NCBI GenBank assembly: GCA_945910925.1
Contig: CAMDZX010000078.1
Location: 1-8,663, forward strand
Length of the DNA stretch: 8,663 nucleotides
Origin: an uncultured bacterium
GTDB taxonomy: Bacteria; Cyanobacteriota; Vampirovibrionia; Gastranaerophilales; Gastranaerophilaceae
Direction of reading: 5' to 3'
The notes below the pieces were generated by a model. It searched no databases. It was not told the DNA's origin and was given only the letters and a program-made list of their open reading frames with translations. Every line of letters begins with the position of its first letter. Within the stretch, counting starts at the first letter, position 1. Below are positions 1 through 6,744 of the stretch, piece after piece. A program made the position numbers and the translations under genes.

Positions 1-2
1 GA

Positions 3-632
3 TTCGGTTATGCAGATTTTTCCTACGAGGAATATTCGGATGTATTCAATATTAATCCAAAATGTATGTTGGCAAATAATCAATGGAGTGTACACCACTA
101 CGGACAAACTAAAAATGCTGTTGCGGGACTTGCAATTTCACAGGGTAAAGATAAATCTGAAACGTACAAAAGTATTATGTCGCAAACTTCATCAAGGCGT
201 AAGGATTTAGGATATTTAAGAGAAAAAGGTCTTGTTCCTCAAAATTATGGTGAAGATTCTAATATTACGGATTTATGCAGAAACAAGTATTCTCCGCACG
301 ATACAAATCAGGGTACAGAATACGCAGGAGAAAATAAATACGAAACATTGATTGATATATTCGGGAAAAATGAAGATACATTTTTCGGGTTGGCGCACCC
401 CTATTATATTACGGAGAGGAACAGTAATCCTTTCAATGTCATAAATGAACTGATGCAAAAATCAAAAGGTTATTTAAAAGCAACCGAAAGTTTTCATCAG
501 GCGTATAATAACAAGATAAATATGACGAACGTTGAAGATTTCAACAACAAGATTGTTCGTAATAATCGTTTTCTGGAATTTGGCGGACGTGACAACCATG
601 AAACTAATTGGTTAGATATCAAATACAAATAA
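3..632 (+). CDS. C-terminal part of a putative PHP-domain metal-dependent phosphoesterase (5' partial)
   Basis: The reading frame is open from the left edge and ends at TAA 630-632, leaving 209 residues; the true start lies outside the window, and the first internal ATG (66) falls inside continuous coding sequence. I recognise no named family with certainty. Two spaced motifs resemble the distal metal sites of PHP (polymerase and histidinol phosphatase) proteins: FFGLAHPYYI (nt about 381-410, like the AHP motif) and FGGRDNHE (nt about 576-599, like the G-S-D-x-H motif). Between them, KATESFHQAY resembles the strand carrying the PHP acidic residue. The N-terminal H-x-H motif that would settle the question is off-window. 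The RDNH motif has Arg where Ser is usual, so this is at best a divergent member. No signal peptide or membrane segment is visible in this part. PHP assignment is inference; the existence of a gene is well supported by length and uninterrupted frame. Confidence 0.6.
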   Translation, partial: FGYADFSYEEYSDVFNINPKCMLANNQWSVHHYGQTKNAVAGLAISQGKDKSETYKSIMSQTSSRRKDLGYLREKGLVPQNYGEDSNITDLCRNKYSPHDTNQGTEYAGENKYETLIDIFGKNEDTFFGLAHPYYITERNSNPFNVINELMQKSKGYLKATESFHQAYNNKINMTNVEDFNNKIVRNNRFLEFGGRDNHETNWLDIKYK

Positions 633-633
633 A

Positions 634-1668
634 TTAAAACTGATTTAAAAATCTAACGTCATTATTGAAGAATAGTCTTATGTCGTCTATTGCGTATTTG
701 AGCATTGAAAGTCTTTCAATACCCATACCGAATGCAAATCCTGTATATACATCAGGGTCAATACCGACACCTTTTAAAACGTTTACATCTACCATACCGC
801 AGCCTAATACTTCAAGCCAGCCGGTACCGCTGCATGTTCTGCATCCTTTACCCTGACACATTATACATTGAACATCAACCTCTGCAGAAGGCTCGGTAAA
901 CGGGAAGAAACTGCTTCTGAATCTTGTAGGACGCGCAGAACCAAAATATATTCTTATAAATTCATTCAATACACCCTTTAAATCTCCGAAAGTAATTCCC
1001 TTATCAACATACAAACCTTCAATTTGATGGAAGAAATTATTCTTACGTGCGTTAACGGTTTCGTTTCTGTATACACGACCCGGAGCTATAACCTTGATTG
1101 GTGGAGTCATGTTTTCCATTGTCCGAATCTGAGAGTTAGAAGTTTGACTTCTTAAAACAGTATTTGATGCAAGTTTTGTAAAGAAGGTGTCTTGAACATC
1201 ACGTGCAGGGTGGTCTTTAGGAACATTCAACATATCAAAATTGTAATACTCTGTTTCTACTTCAGGTGCAAATTCCGTAGGAACAAGCGAAAAGCCCAAA
1301 GTCTGGAAAATAGATACTATTTCATTTGTCGTAGACGTAATAGGATGAACTTTTCCTCTTGAAATATATTTGCTTGGCAAGGTAATATCAATTTTTTCTT
1401 GTTTTAATCTTTCATCCAATTCTTTTCTGTAAAAAAGTTCAGACTTTTCTTTTAAAGCCGTTTCAAGTTTTTGTGTAATTTCATTAGCCAAAGAACCTAT
1501 AACTTTTTTTTCTTCAACAGACAAATCCTTTAAGCCTTTTTTTATTGCATTAAATTCACCTTTTCTGCTCAAATATTTAAGTTTTACATCCTCTAAATCC
1601 GCACTTGTTTGAGCTTGTTCTATATCTTTAGCTGCTAATTCATAAATATTATTTAACTTATCTTTCAT
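634..1668 (-). CDS. pheS: Phenylalanine-tRNA ligase alpha subunit
   Basis: Catalytic alpha subunit of the cytosolic (alpha-beta)2 class II synthetase that charges tRNA-Phe. At 344 aa it is full length for the family. Residues 1-90 form the charged N-terminal coiled coil that contacts tRNA. The catalytic core runs from about residue 105: HPI (108-110), EVETEYYNFDMLNVPKDHPARD (136-157), a motif-2 region ending in FHQIEG (213-218), the TEPSAEVDV segment (258-266), and motif 3 GFAFGMGIERL (310-320) with the Ala that shapes the Phe pocket. Residues 268-279 carry C-x2-C-x4-C-x2-C, a zinc-knuckle-like insertion also seen in other bacterial PheS. The start is supported by an SD sequence, AGAGGAAG (complement of 1671-1678). 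It lies 11 nt downstream of the hydrolase gene and is probably the last gene of that cluster. No pheT follows, so the beta subunit is encoded elsewhere. Confidence 0.97.
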   Translation of the reverse strand: MKDKLNNIYELAAKDIEQAQTSADLEDVKLKYLSRKGEFNAIKKGLKDLSVEEKKVIGSLANEITQKLETALKEKSELFYRKELDERLKQEKIDITLPSKYISRGKVHPITSTTNEIVSIFQTLGFSLVPTEFAPEVETEYYNFDMLNVPKDHPARDVQDTFFTKLASNTVLRSQTSNSQIRTMENMTPPIKVIAPGRVYRNETVNARKNNFFHQIEGLYVDKGITFGDLKGVLNEFIRIYFGSARPTRFRSSFFPFTEPSAEVDVQCIMCQGKGCRTCSGTGWLEVLGCGMVDVNVLKGVGIDPDVYTGFAFGMGIERLSMLKYAIDDIRLFFNNDVRFLNQF

Positions 1669-1679
1669 AACTTCCTCTA

Positions 1680-2297
1680 CTACACAAATTCATTATATTT
1701 TTTTTCGTGCTCAACGGTGGTATTCGTACCGTGACCTACATATATTATTGTATCACCATCAAGCGTAAATATTTTATTTTTTATTGACTCCACCAACTGT
1801 TCATAATTCCCGCCGGGCAAATCCGTTCTGCCTATACTTTCCAAAAATATTGTATCACCCGAAAAAAGCATTCCATCAACAAGATATCCTACACCACCCT
1901 GAGTATGACCCGGCAGGTGGATTACATCAATTTTTGTTTCTCCTAAGTATATTTCTTCGCCTTCATCTATATACTTATCAATGTGCGGATGCTCAAAAGG
2001 CTGCATGCCGACAGATTTCATAAATTCATCGGAGTTATCAACAAGTTCTTTATCATCCTTATGGAGATAGACTTTAGCATTAAATTCTTTATTTAATTGA
2101 GGCACACCCATTATATGGTCAAAATGTCCGTGTGTCAGTAAAATATATTTTAGGTTAGCGCCATATTCCTCTAAAACTGCTCCCAATTCACTAATAGGGT
2201 TTGTACAATCAATCAATGCAGCTTCTTTTGACTCCTCATCAATCAAAAGATAGTTGTTATTTGCAATAAAACCCTCTACAAACTGTTTTACAATCAT
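1680..2297 (-). CDS. Metallo-beta-lactamase-fold hydrolase, glyoxalase II-like (YcbL type)
   Basis: A 205-aa single-domain metallo-beta-lactamase-fold enzyme, probably cytosolic since no signal peptide is seen. The dinuclear metal site is complete: THGHFDH (residues 55-61, giving H56, H58, D60, H61), the GH of LPGHTQGG (H131), SGDT (D148), and the C-terminal VGHGT (H189). The tail TTVEHEKKYNEF matches the short glyoxalase II-like group (T-x-x-E-x-x-x-N-P/E-F), which lacks the extra glutathione-binding helical domain of classical GloB. Thioester hydrolysis (for example S-lactoylglutathione or another acyl thiol) is the likely chemistry; the substrate cannot be read from sequence. Its ATG overlaps the kdsA stop as ATGA (2294-2297), so translation is probably coupled; a GAGGT SD (complement of 2307-2311) lies 9 nt upstream. 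The neighbouring genes give no pathway link beyond shared expression. Confidence 0.9.
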   Translation of the reverse strand: MIVKQFVEGFIANNNYLLIDEESKEAALIDCTNPISELGAVLEEYGANLKYILLTHGHFDHIMGVPQLNKEFNAKVYLHKDDKELVDNSDEFMKSVGMQPFEHPHIDKYIDEGEEIYLGETKIDVIHLPGHTQGGVGYLVDGMLFSGDTIFLESIGRTDLPGGNYEQLVESIKNKIFTLDGDTIIYVGHGTNTTVEHEKKYNEFV

Positions 2298-3106
2298 TTT
2301 CTTATGACCTCAAAAATTTCCTTACATTTTGCAAATACACGCTCTGCATCTGATAATGCAAGCATATTAGCACCATCACACAATGCAGAGTCAGGATTAG
2401 GATGGATTTCAAAAAATAAAACATCTGCCCCTGCCGCCATTGCACAATTCGCAAGCAACGGAACAAACCTTCTGTCCCCACCTGTGCTATCTCCGTTTGA
2501 ACCCGGCATTTGCACACTATGCGTCGCATCAAAAACAACAGGATAACCGAATTGTTTCATAATAGGTATAGAACGGAAATCCGACACAAGGTTGTTATAC
2601 CCAAAAGTTGTACCTCTATCTGTCAACATTATTTTATTATTGCCGGAATCAACTACTTTTTGAACAATAGATTTCATTTGTTCAGGTGCTAAAAACTGAC
2701 CTTTTTTTATGTTTACAATTTTACCTGTTTTTGCGGCTGCGACAAGCAAATCTGTCTGACGACACAAAAATGCAGGTATCTGCAAAATATCCGCCACCTC
2801 AGCCGCTATATTGGCTTGTTCCGGAGTATGAATGTCAGTTACTATCGGCACTCTGTATTTTTCTTTAACCGAATGGAGCATTTCAAGACCTTTTTTAAGC
2901 CCCGGTCCTCTGTACGAATTTATAGATGAGCGATTTGCCTTGTCATAAGAGGACTTAAACACATAATTAATATCAAGTTTTTCGCATATCTGTTTTAATG
3001 TGTCGGCAGTCTCATCCAGCACAGATTGAGATTCTATGGCACAAGGACCCGCCAGAATCGTAAGTTTGTTATCCCCAATAAGAAAATTATCTAAATTTAT
3101 TACCAT
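2294..3106 (-). CDS. kdsA: 3-deoxy-8-phosphooctulonate (KDO-8-P) synthase
   Basis: Condenses phosphoenolpyruvate with D-arabinose 5-phosphate to KDO-8-phosphate, the committed step to the KDO of lipid A/LPS inner core; cytosolic TIM barrel. The 270 aa match the family length. Visible signatures are LAGPCAIES (18-26), FKSSYDKANRSS (50-61), YRGPGL (65-70), TDIHTPEQ (90-97), LTDRGTTFGYNNLV (161-174), DATHSVQMPG (193-202), and the FFEIHPNPDSALCDGANML segment (231-249). The putative metal ligands C22, H196, E233 and D244 are all present. Cys rather than Asn at position 22 marks the metal-dependent class II type, as in Aquifex, not the metal-independent E. coli type. No SD precedes the ATG; a consensus-like promoter ends 7 nt before it. 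The gene is coupled to the downstream hydrolase by ATGA. Its presence implies an LPS-bearing outer membrane. Confidence 0.96.
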   Translation of the reverse strand: MVINLDNFLIGDNKLTILAGPCAIESQSVLDETADTLKQICEKLDINYVFKSSYDKANRSSINSYRGPGLKKGLEMLHSVKEKYRVPIVTDIHTPEQANIAAEVADILQIPAFLCRQTDLLVAAAKTGKIVNIKKGQFLAPEQMKSIVQKVVDSGNNKIMLTDRGTTFGYNNLVSDFRSIPIMKQFGYPVVFDATHSVQMPGSNGDSTGGDRRFVPLLANCAMAAGADVLFFEIHPNPDSALCDGANMLALSDAERVFAKCKEIFEVIRK

Positions 3107-3113
3107 ACAAAAA

Positions 3114-3142
3114 ATTATATTTAAAAAATAACAGATTTACAA
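3114..3142 (-). promoter_or_regulatory. Putative sigma-70 promoter abutting the kdsA start
   Basis: Read on the minus strand, TTGTAA (complement of 3137-3142; 4 of 6 to TTGACA) is followed after exactly 17 nt by a perfect TATAAT (complement of 3114-3119). Only 7 nt, TTTTTGT, separate the -10 from the kdsA ATG, so initiation at the usual distance would begin at or within a base or two of the A of ATG. In so AT-rich a spacer a chance TATAAT is possible, but the combined spacing and -35 favour a real promoter. Confidence 0.5.
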
Positions 3143-3145
3143 TGT

Positions 3146-3307
3146 TTAAAAAGTTCTTATTATTTTTTCAAGGTTTTCAACAACTTTTTTGTAACATGAA
3201 CGTAAAACAGGTGAGTTAGCTTCTTTGGCATAGTTCTCCAAAATATTTTTAATGTCCAGCAATTCATAATATTGTATAGGTTTTAAATTATTATTATCAT
3301 CAGACAT
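3146..3307 (-). CDS. Small helical protein of unknown function (53 aa)
   Basis: A short frame from ATG (complement of 3305-3307) to TAA (complement of 3146-3148) encodes 53 residues starting MSDDNNNLKP and ending EKIIRTF. It overlaps the last 8 nt of the 75-aa gene upstream (ATGTCTGA holds both this start and that stop), a layout typical of translational coupling; only a weak GTGAG lies ahead of the ATG. The sequence is charged, lacks Gly, has one Pro after the acidic N-terminal tail and another at position 33, and should form two amphipathic helices; no membrane segment or signal peptide. It resembles the C-terminal half of the 75-aa protein: LENYAKEAN (23-31) against LKFYMRSAN, then Y39, N45, L46 and I50 matching Y52, N58, L59 and I63. 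I recognise no family. Support rests on the coupled position, the similarity, and the 39-nt distance to kdsA. Confidence 0.6.
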   Translation of the reverse strand: MSDDNNNLKPIQYYELLDIKNILENYAKEANSPVLRSCYKKVVENLEKIIRTF

Positions 3308-3527
3308 GGTTTGAACTCACAATTTTTAATTCTTCGGCTATGGCAATTCTGAGATTTGCGATTGTTTCTTCATACATTTCTTTTTGAATTTCGTTTGCAC
3401 TACGCATATAAAACTTAAGTTTGTTAAGCATCTCAAATATCTGCAACAACTTCTTGCTGGAATTGTTAACCCCAAAACGAGATTCAATTTTTTCTACAGA
3501 AATTAAATTATCTTCAAAGAAATCCAT
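3300..3527 (-). CDS. Small helical protein of unknown function (75 aa)
   Basis: A 75-aa protein, almost wholly predicted helical, with hydrophobic residues spaced at helical intervals (KLLQIFEMLNKLKFY at 26-40, then ETIANLRIAIAEEL at 54-67). No signal peptide, cysteine or membrane segment. I do not recognise a family; a small coiled-coil adaptor or chaperone-like helical hairpin would fit the shape, but no function is claimed. It is the first gene of the leftward cluster. An in-frame TAA overlapping the -10 box excludes a much longer start, and the ATG at 3525-3527 has no clear SD (upstream GGCGCGAAA). Its stop overlaps the start of the related 53-aa gene by 8 nt. A TATAAT box (complement of 3560-3565) lies 32 nt upstream of the start codon. 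Confidence 0.7.
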   Translation of the reverse strand: MDFFEDNLISVEKIESRFGVNNSSKKLLQIFEMLNKLKFYMRSANEIQKEMYEETIANLRIAIAEELKIVSSNHV

Positions 3528-3703
3528 TTTCGCGCCTGTCAGACTAGCCTTGTGTATATATTATATTTGACGGAATTAATCCTATTCTATTTAACTTTAA
3601 ATAATCTTAACACATTTTCATATTAGCCGACTAGGGTATTTACAAATCCTCTTTTAGTATGAAAACATTTTACGTTGTAATTTGTTAGTGGTACGATAAT
3701 TAT
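3528..3703. other. Divergent intergenic region between the small-protein gene and dnaG
   Basis: This 176-bp AT-rich stretch separates two divergently read clusters and must hold the promoters of both. On the minus strand it has the TATAAT box at 3560-3565. On the plus strand only weak candidates are seen: TGTAAT at 3676-3681 and GATAAT at 3695-3700, the latter too close to the dnaG ATG to serve it. GACTAG occurs twice (3542-3547 and 3629-3634), which could be chance. I see no hairpin, riboswitch fold, tRNA or additional reading frame. Confidence 0.6.
3560..3565 (-). promoter_or_regulatory. Putative -10 box for the small-protein/kdsA cluster
   Basis: A perfect TATAAT on the minus strand stands 32 nt before the ATG of the 75-aa gene. 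The matching -35 is poor: TAGAAT at an 18-nt spacer or AGAATA at 17 nt, only 2 to 3 of 6 matches. It is the best leftward candidate within the 176-bp divergent region. Confidence 0.4.
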
Positions 3704-5584
3704 ATGGGGATATCATACGAAGAAGTAATATCACAAATTAAGGATAGGTTGGATATCGTTGAGGTAGTTTCACGTAAAGTTGTGTTGAAAAAATCAGGTG
3801 CAAACTACTGGGGTTTGTGTCCGTTTCACAACGATAAGAAACCTTCGTTTTGTGTAAGTCCGTCAAAGGGGATTTATAAGTGTTTTAGTTGTGGCGCAGG
3901 CGGAGATGCACTATCTTTTATCCTCAAAACAGAAAATAAAGATTTCAAAGAGCTGATTATAGAACTTGCCGAACATTATGGGATTGAAATGCCTTTATCG
4001 TTCCATGTTAATCCTGAGGCAAAAACTTTAAAGGATGATATGAAGAAAGCTTGCAAGGCGGCGGTAGAATTCTATCAGCAGAAGCTTAAGACCGATAATG
4101 ATTCAAGTAAAGCTCTCAGATATCTAAATTCAAGAGATATAAACGATAACATAATTAAAGAGTTCTCACTCGGCTGGGCTCCAAATAATTACCATGATTT
4201 GCACAATACCCTCAAATCAAAATTCTCTGATGAGGTGCTTGAAAAAGCGGGTTTGATTATCAAGAGCAATAAAGGCGGATTTATTGACAGATTCAGAAAC
4301 CGAATAATTATCCCTATCCAAAATGAAAATGGAGAGTTTGTTGCTTTTGGCGCAAGAGCAGTAGATGAGGGTCAATCTCCAAAATATTTAAACTCATCAG
4401 ATTCCCTTATATACAATAAAAGTAAGATATTGTACGGGCTATATAATGCAAAAAACGAAATACAATCGGAAGATGCCGTTATTATTATGGAAGGATATTT
4501 TGATGTAATATCAACACAGGCTCACGGTATAAAAAATTGTGTAGCATCATGCGGGACTGCATTCACTGAGGAACATGTCAAACTGCTGTCAAGATATACG
4601 AAATCCCGCAGAATTTATCTTTCGTTTGATACGGATTCCGCCGGAGTGAAAGCGACAAACAGAGGCGGAGAAGTCATAAAAGATACGTTTAAATCGCTGG
4701 GCAATATAAAACAGTTTGATGAAAGTCATCTTGAAGGTGATAATGATAAATACTCTTGCGAAATCCGTGTAATTTCACCACCTGAAGGCAAAGATCCTGA
4801 TGAATTTATTAGAAGCGTTGGTGCAGAAGAATACAGGAAATATATTTCTAATGCTCCTCTTTTGATTGATTTTCAACTCAATTCTATTCTCAAGAAGAAA
4901 CATAATGCAAAAACTCCGCAAGAAAAATCACACCTCATAAATGAAATTTTACCGATATTAGGTGAAATTAATAACAAAATAATACAAGGCGAATATGTTA
5001 AAATTGTTTCTGGTACACTTGATGTAAATGAAAATATTTTATTAAAGGAATTAAAAAAGTACGCCGTAAACGATATTATACCTGTTTCTACAAATGGAAT
5101 TAAAACAAATGTAACAAATTCTTCACAAATAGGTATAAATGCACAAAAAAATTTATTGAGCATTTTTTTAGTAGACGGAAACCCCTTCACATTAAAACAA
5201 ATAAGTGAAATGGTCCCCGAAAACGCCTTTACAGATGAAACGTTAATAATTGTAAAAACTACAATTGACAAATTTATATGTATAGTAAATAATGTCAGGG
5301 AATTAGTTGAACGATTATATACAGAGTTTATAGAGGATGAACAGACAAGTAAAATTATAACAGATTTGATATATCTTGCAGAAGCATACAAAAATTTACC
5401 TGCTGAAACTTTAGAAAAAACAATTCACGAGATTGTTATGAAAATCAAAAAGATAGAAGATGCTCAAACTGCAGAGGAAATGAAGAAGTTATATACCTCA
5501 GTTAACGACGATGATGTAGAAGCGTTGAAATTACAGATGAAACTCAGAGATAATATAAAATTAAGAACTGGAGACAATCAATGA
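3704..5584 (+). CDS. dnaG: DNA primase DnaG
   Basis: Synthesises RNA primers at the replication fork in partnership with DnaB helicase. The 626 aa match the usual length. The N-terminal CHC2 zinc ribbon is complete: C39, H42, C60, C63 (CPFH, 17 residues, CFSC). The RNA polymerase core follows, with the FVAFGARA and PKYLNS motifs (212-230). The TOPRIM metal residues are E263 in MEGYFD and D309/D311 in FDTDSAG, with the distal KDPDEF (363-368). The stretch from FDTD to KDPD is 51 residues, against about 32 in E. coli from memory, so a loop of roughly 19 residues is inserted at about 334-353. After about residue 390 the sequence is divergent and helical, as expected for the helicase-binding domain. 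The ATG has no good SD, but the family's N-terminus fits exactly. The stop overlaps the rpoD start as ATGA. Confidence 0.98.
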   Translation: MGISYEEVISQIKDRLDIVEVVSRKVVLKKSGANYWGLCPFHNDKKPSFCVSPSKGIYKCFSCGAGGDALSFILKTENKDFKELIIELAEHYGIEMPLSFHVNPEAKTLKDDMKKACKAAVEFYQQKLKTDNDSSKALRYLNSRDINDNIIKEFSLGWAPNNYHDLHNTLKSKFSDEVLEKAGLIIKSNKGGFIDRFRNRIIIPIQNENGEFVAFGARAVDEGQSPKYLNSSDSLIYNKSKILYGLYNAKNEIQSEDAVIIMEGYFDVISTQAHGIKNCVASCGTAFTEEHVKLLSRYTKSRRIYLSFDTDSAGVKATNRGGEVIKDTFKSLGNIKQFDESHLEGDNDKYSCEIRVISPPEGKDPDEFIRSVGAEEYRKYISNAPLLIDFQLNSILKKKHNAKTPQEKSHLINEILPILGEINNKIIQGEYVKIVSGTLDVNENILLKELKKYAVNDIIPVSTNGIKTNVTNSSQIGINAQKNLLSIFLVDGNPFTLKQISEMVPENAFTDETLIIVKTTIDKFICIVNNVRELVERLYTEFIEDEQTSKIITDLIYLAEAYKNLPAETLEKTIHEIVMKIKKIEDAQTAEEMKKLYTSVNDDDVEALKLQMKLRDNIKLRTGDNQ

Positions 5585-6666
5585 ACCAAAAAAGAGAACC
5601 AAACTCATCAATTGTTAGTGTAGTTGAACCGGACGAAAGTCTTGATGTATTGGATTTTGAAAGCGATAAAGATATTGATGGCGGTTATATGTCAGACGAC
5701 ATCGCAACTGATAATATCGAAGATATAATTACAACAAAAATGGAACATAAATCTTCTGATATATATATGACAGAAGATTCAACCGTGGATGATTCGGAGT
5801 CGGCATTAGAAGTTCCAAAAGGTATTGCTGTAGAAGACCCTGTAAGACTCTATCTTAGAGAAATCGGAAGAATTAAACTTTTAACAACTAATGAAGAAAT
5901 TGAATTAGCACGTAAAATTATTCAAGGCGGTACTCCGGGGGCAATAGCAAAGAGAAAATTGGTTCAAGCAAACTTAAGATTGGTTGTAAGTATTGCTAAA
6001 AAATATGTAGGGCGCGGAATGTTATTCCTTGACCTTATTCAAGAAGGAAATCTCGGTTTAATCCGTGCGGCTGAAAAATTTGACCATGAAAGAGGGTTTA
6101 AATTCTCTACATACGCAACTTGGTGGATTAGACAAGCTATTACAAGAGCTATTGCTGATCAAGCAAGAACAATTCGTATCCCTGTTCACATGGTTGAAAC
6201 AATTAACAAGTTAAAGAAAATAACAAGAAGATTGGCTCAAGAACTTTCAAGAAAACCAACCGAAGAAGAATTGGCTACGGAAATGGGTGTATCAATACCA
6301 AAACTCAGAGAAATCGTTAAGATTGCTCAAGAGCCATTATCTCTAGAAACTCCTATCGGAAAGGAAGAAGACTCAAGATTAGGTGATTTCATTGAAGATA
6401 AAGAGGCTGATGCTCCTATCAAGACTGTTGCATCAGAACTTCTAAGAGAAGATTTGGCAGAAGTTCTATGTACGCTTTCTCCAAGAGAACGTGATGTATT
6501 GAGATTACGTTTTGGTATGGATGACGGTCGTCAAAGAACATTGGAAGAAGTCGGACAACTGTTTGGTGTTACCAGAGAACGTATCAGACAGATTGAAGCA
6601 AAGGCTTTAAGAAAATTGCGTCATCCAAATCGCAGCAAACGCTTAAAAGAATATGTTGAAAATTAA
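5581..6666 (+). CDS. rpoD: Primary RNA polymerase sigma factor (RpoD/SigA)
   Basis: Housekeeping sigma-70 factor directing RNA polymerase to -10/-35 promoters. In its 361 aa, region 1.2 begins at DPVRLYLREIG (86-96). Region 2 has NLRLVVSIAKKY (131-142), DLIQEGNLGLI (151-161) and the DNA-melting/-10 helix YATWWIRQAITRAI (178-191). Region 3 covers about 200-275. Region 4 has SPRERDVLRLRFG (300-312) and the -35-binding helix-turn-helix TLEEVGQLFGVTRERIRQIE (320-339). The large non-conserved insert of proteobacterial RpoD is absent, giving a compact cyanobacterial SigA-like form. In place of a recognisable region 1.1, residues 1-80 are highly acidic (23 Asp/Glu against 6 Lys/Arg). Translation is coupled to dnaG by ATGA, helped by a GGAGA SD at 5570-5574. 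This is the dnaG-rpoD part of the macromolecular-synthesis operon, without rpsU in front. Confidence 0.97.
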   Translation: MNQKREPNSSIVSVVEPDESLDVLDFESDKDIDGGYMSDDIATDNIEDIITTKMEHKSSDIYMTEDSTVDDSESALEVPKGIAVEDPVRLYLREIGRIKLLTTNEEIELARKIIQGGTPGAIAKRKLVQANLRLVVSIAKKYVGRGMLFLDLIQEGNLGLIRAAEKFDHERGFKFSTYATWWIRQAITRAIADQARTIRIPVHMVETINKLKKITRRLAQELSRKPTEEELATEMGVSIPKLREIVKIAQEPLSLETPIGKEEDSRLGDFIEDKEADAPIKTVASELLREDLAEVLCTLSPRERDVLRLRFGMDDGRQRTLEEVGQLFGVTRERIRQIEAKALRKLRHPNRSKRLKEYVEN

Positions 6667-6683
6667 TCATTTTTAACAAATGC

Positions 6684-6712
6684 TTGTAATATAGATATTT
6701 TTGGGTTATCTT
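6684..6712 (+). promoter_or_regulatory. Putative promoter for rpmB
   Basis: TTGTAA (6684-6689; 4 of 6) and TATCTT (6707-6712; 4 of 6) are 17 nt apart and lie 32 nt before the rpmB ATG, leaving room for a short leader with an SD. No terminator is seen between rpoD and rpmB, so read-through from rpoD is equally possible. Confidence 0.3.
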
Positions 6713-6744
6713 ATTACTACACTAGTAAAAAAGGAAGATTTATT

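Noticed and set aside
66..632. A complete gene starting at ATG 66
   Set aside because: The same frame is open to the left edge with normal-looking coding sequence and no SD lies before 66, so the gene is treated as 5' truncated by the window.
611..657. Inverted repeat GTTAGAT/ATCTAAC as a terminator
   Set aside because: The 7-bp, AT-rich stem with a 33-nt loop and no T-tract is too weak for an intrinsic terminator.
3542..3634. Repeated GACTAG in the divergent intergenic region as an operator
   Set aside because: Two 6-mers 87 bp apart, without flanking conservation, can arise by chance.
3669..3700. A plus-strand dnaG promoter using GATAAT (3695-3700)
   Set aside because: The box ends 3 nt before the ATG, so initiation would fall inside the gene; TGTAAT at 3676-3681 fits better by position but has no usable -35, so no promoter is called.
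4873..5391. A 172-aa minus-strand frame inside dnaG
   Set aside because: It is antisense to well-conserved dnaG coding sequence, has a low-complexity hydrophobic composition typical of shadow frames in AT-rich genes, and lacks an SD or recognisable motif.
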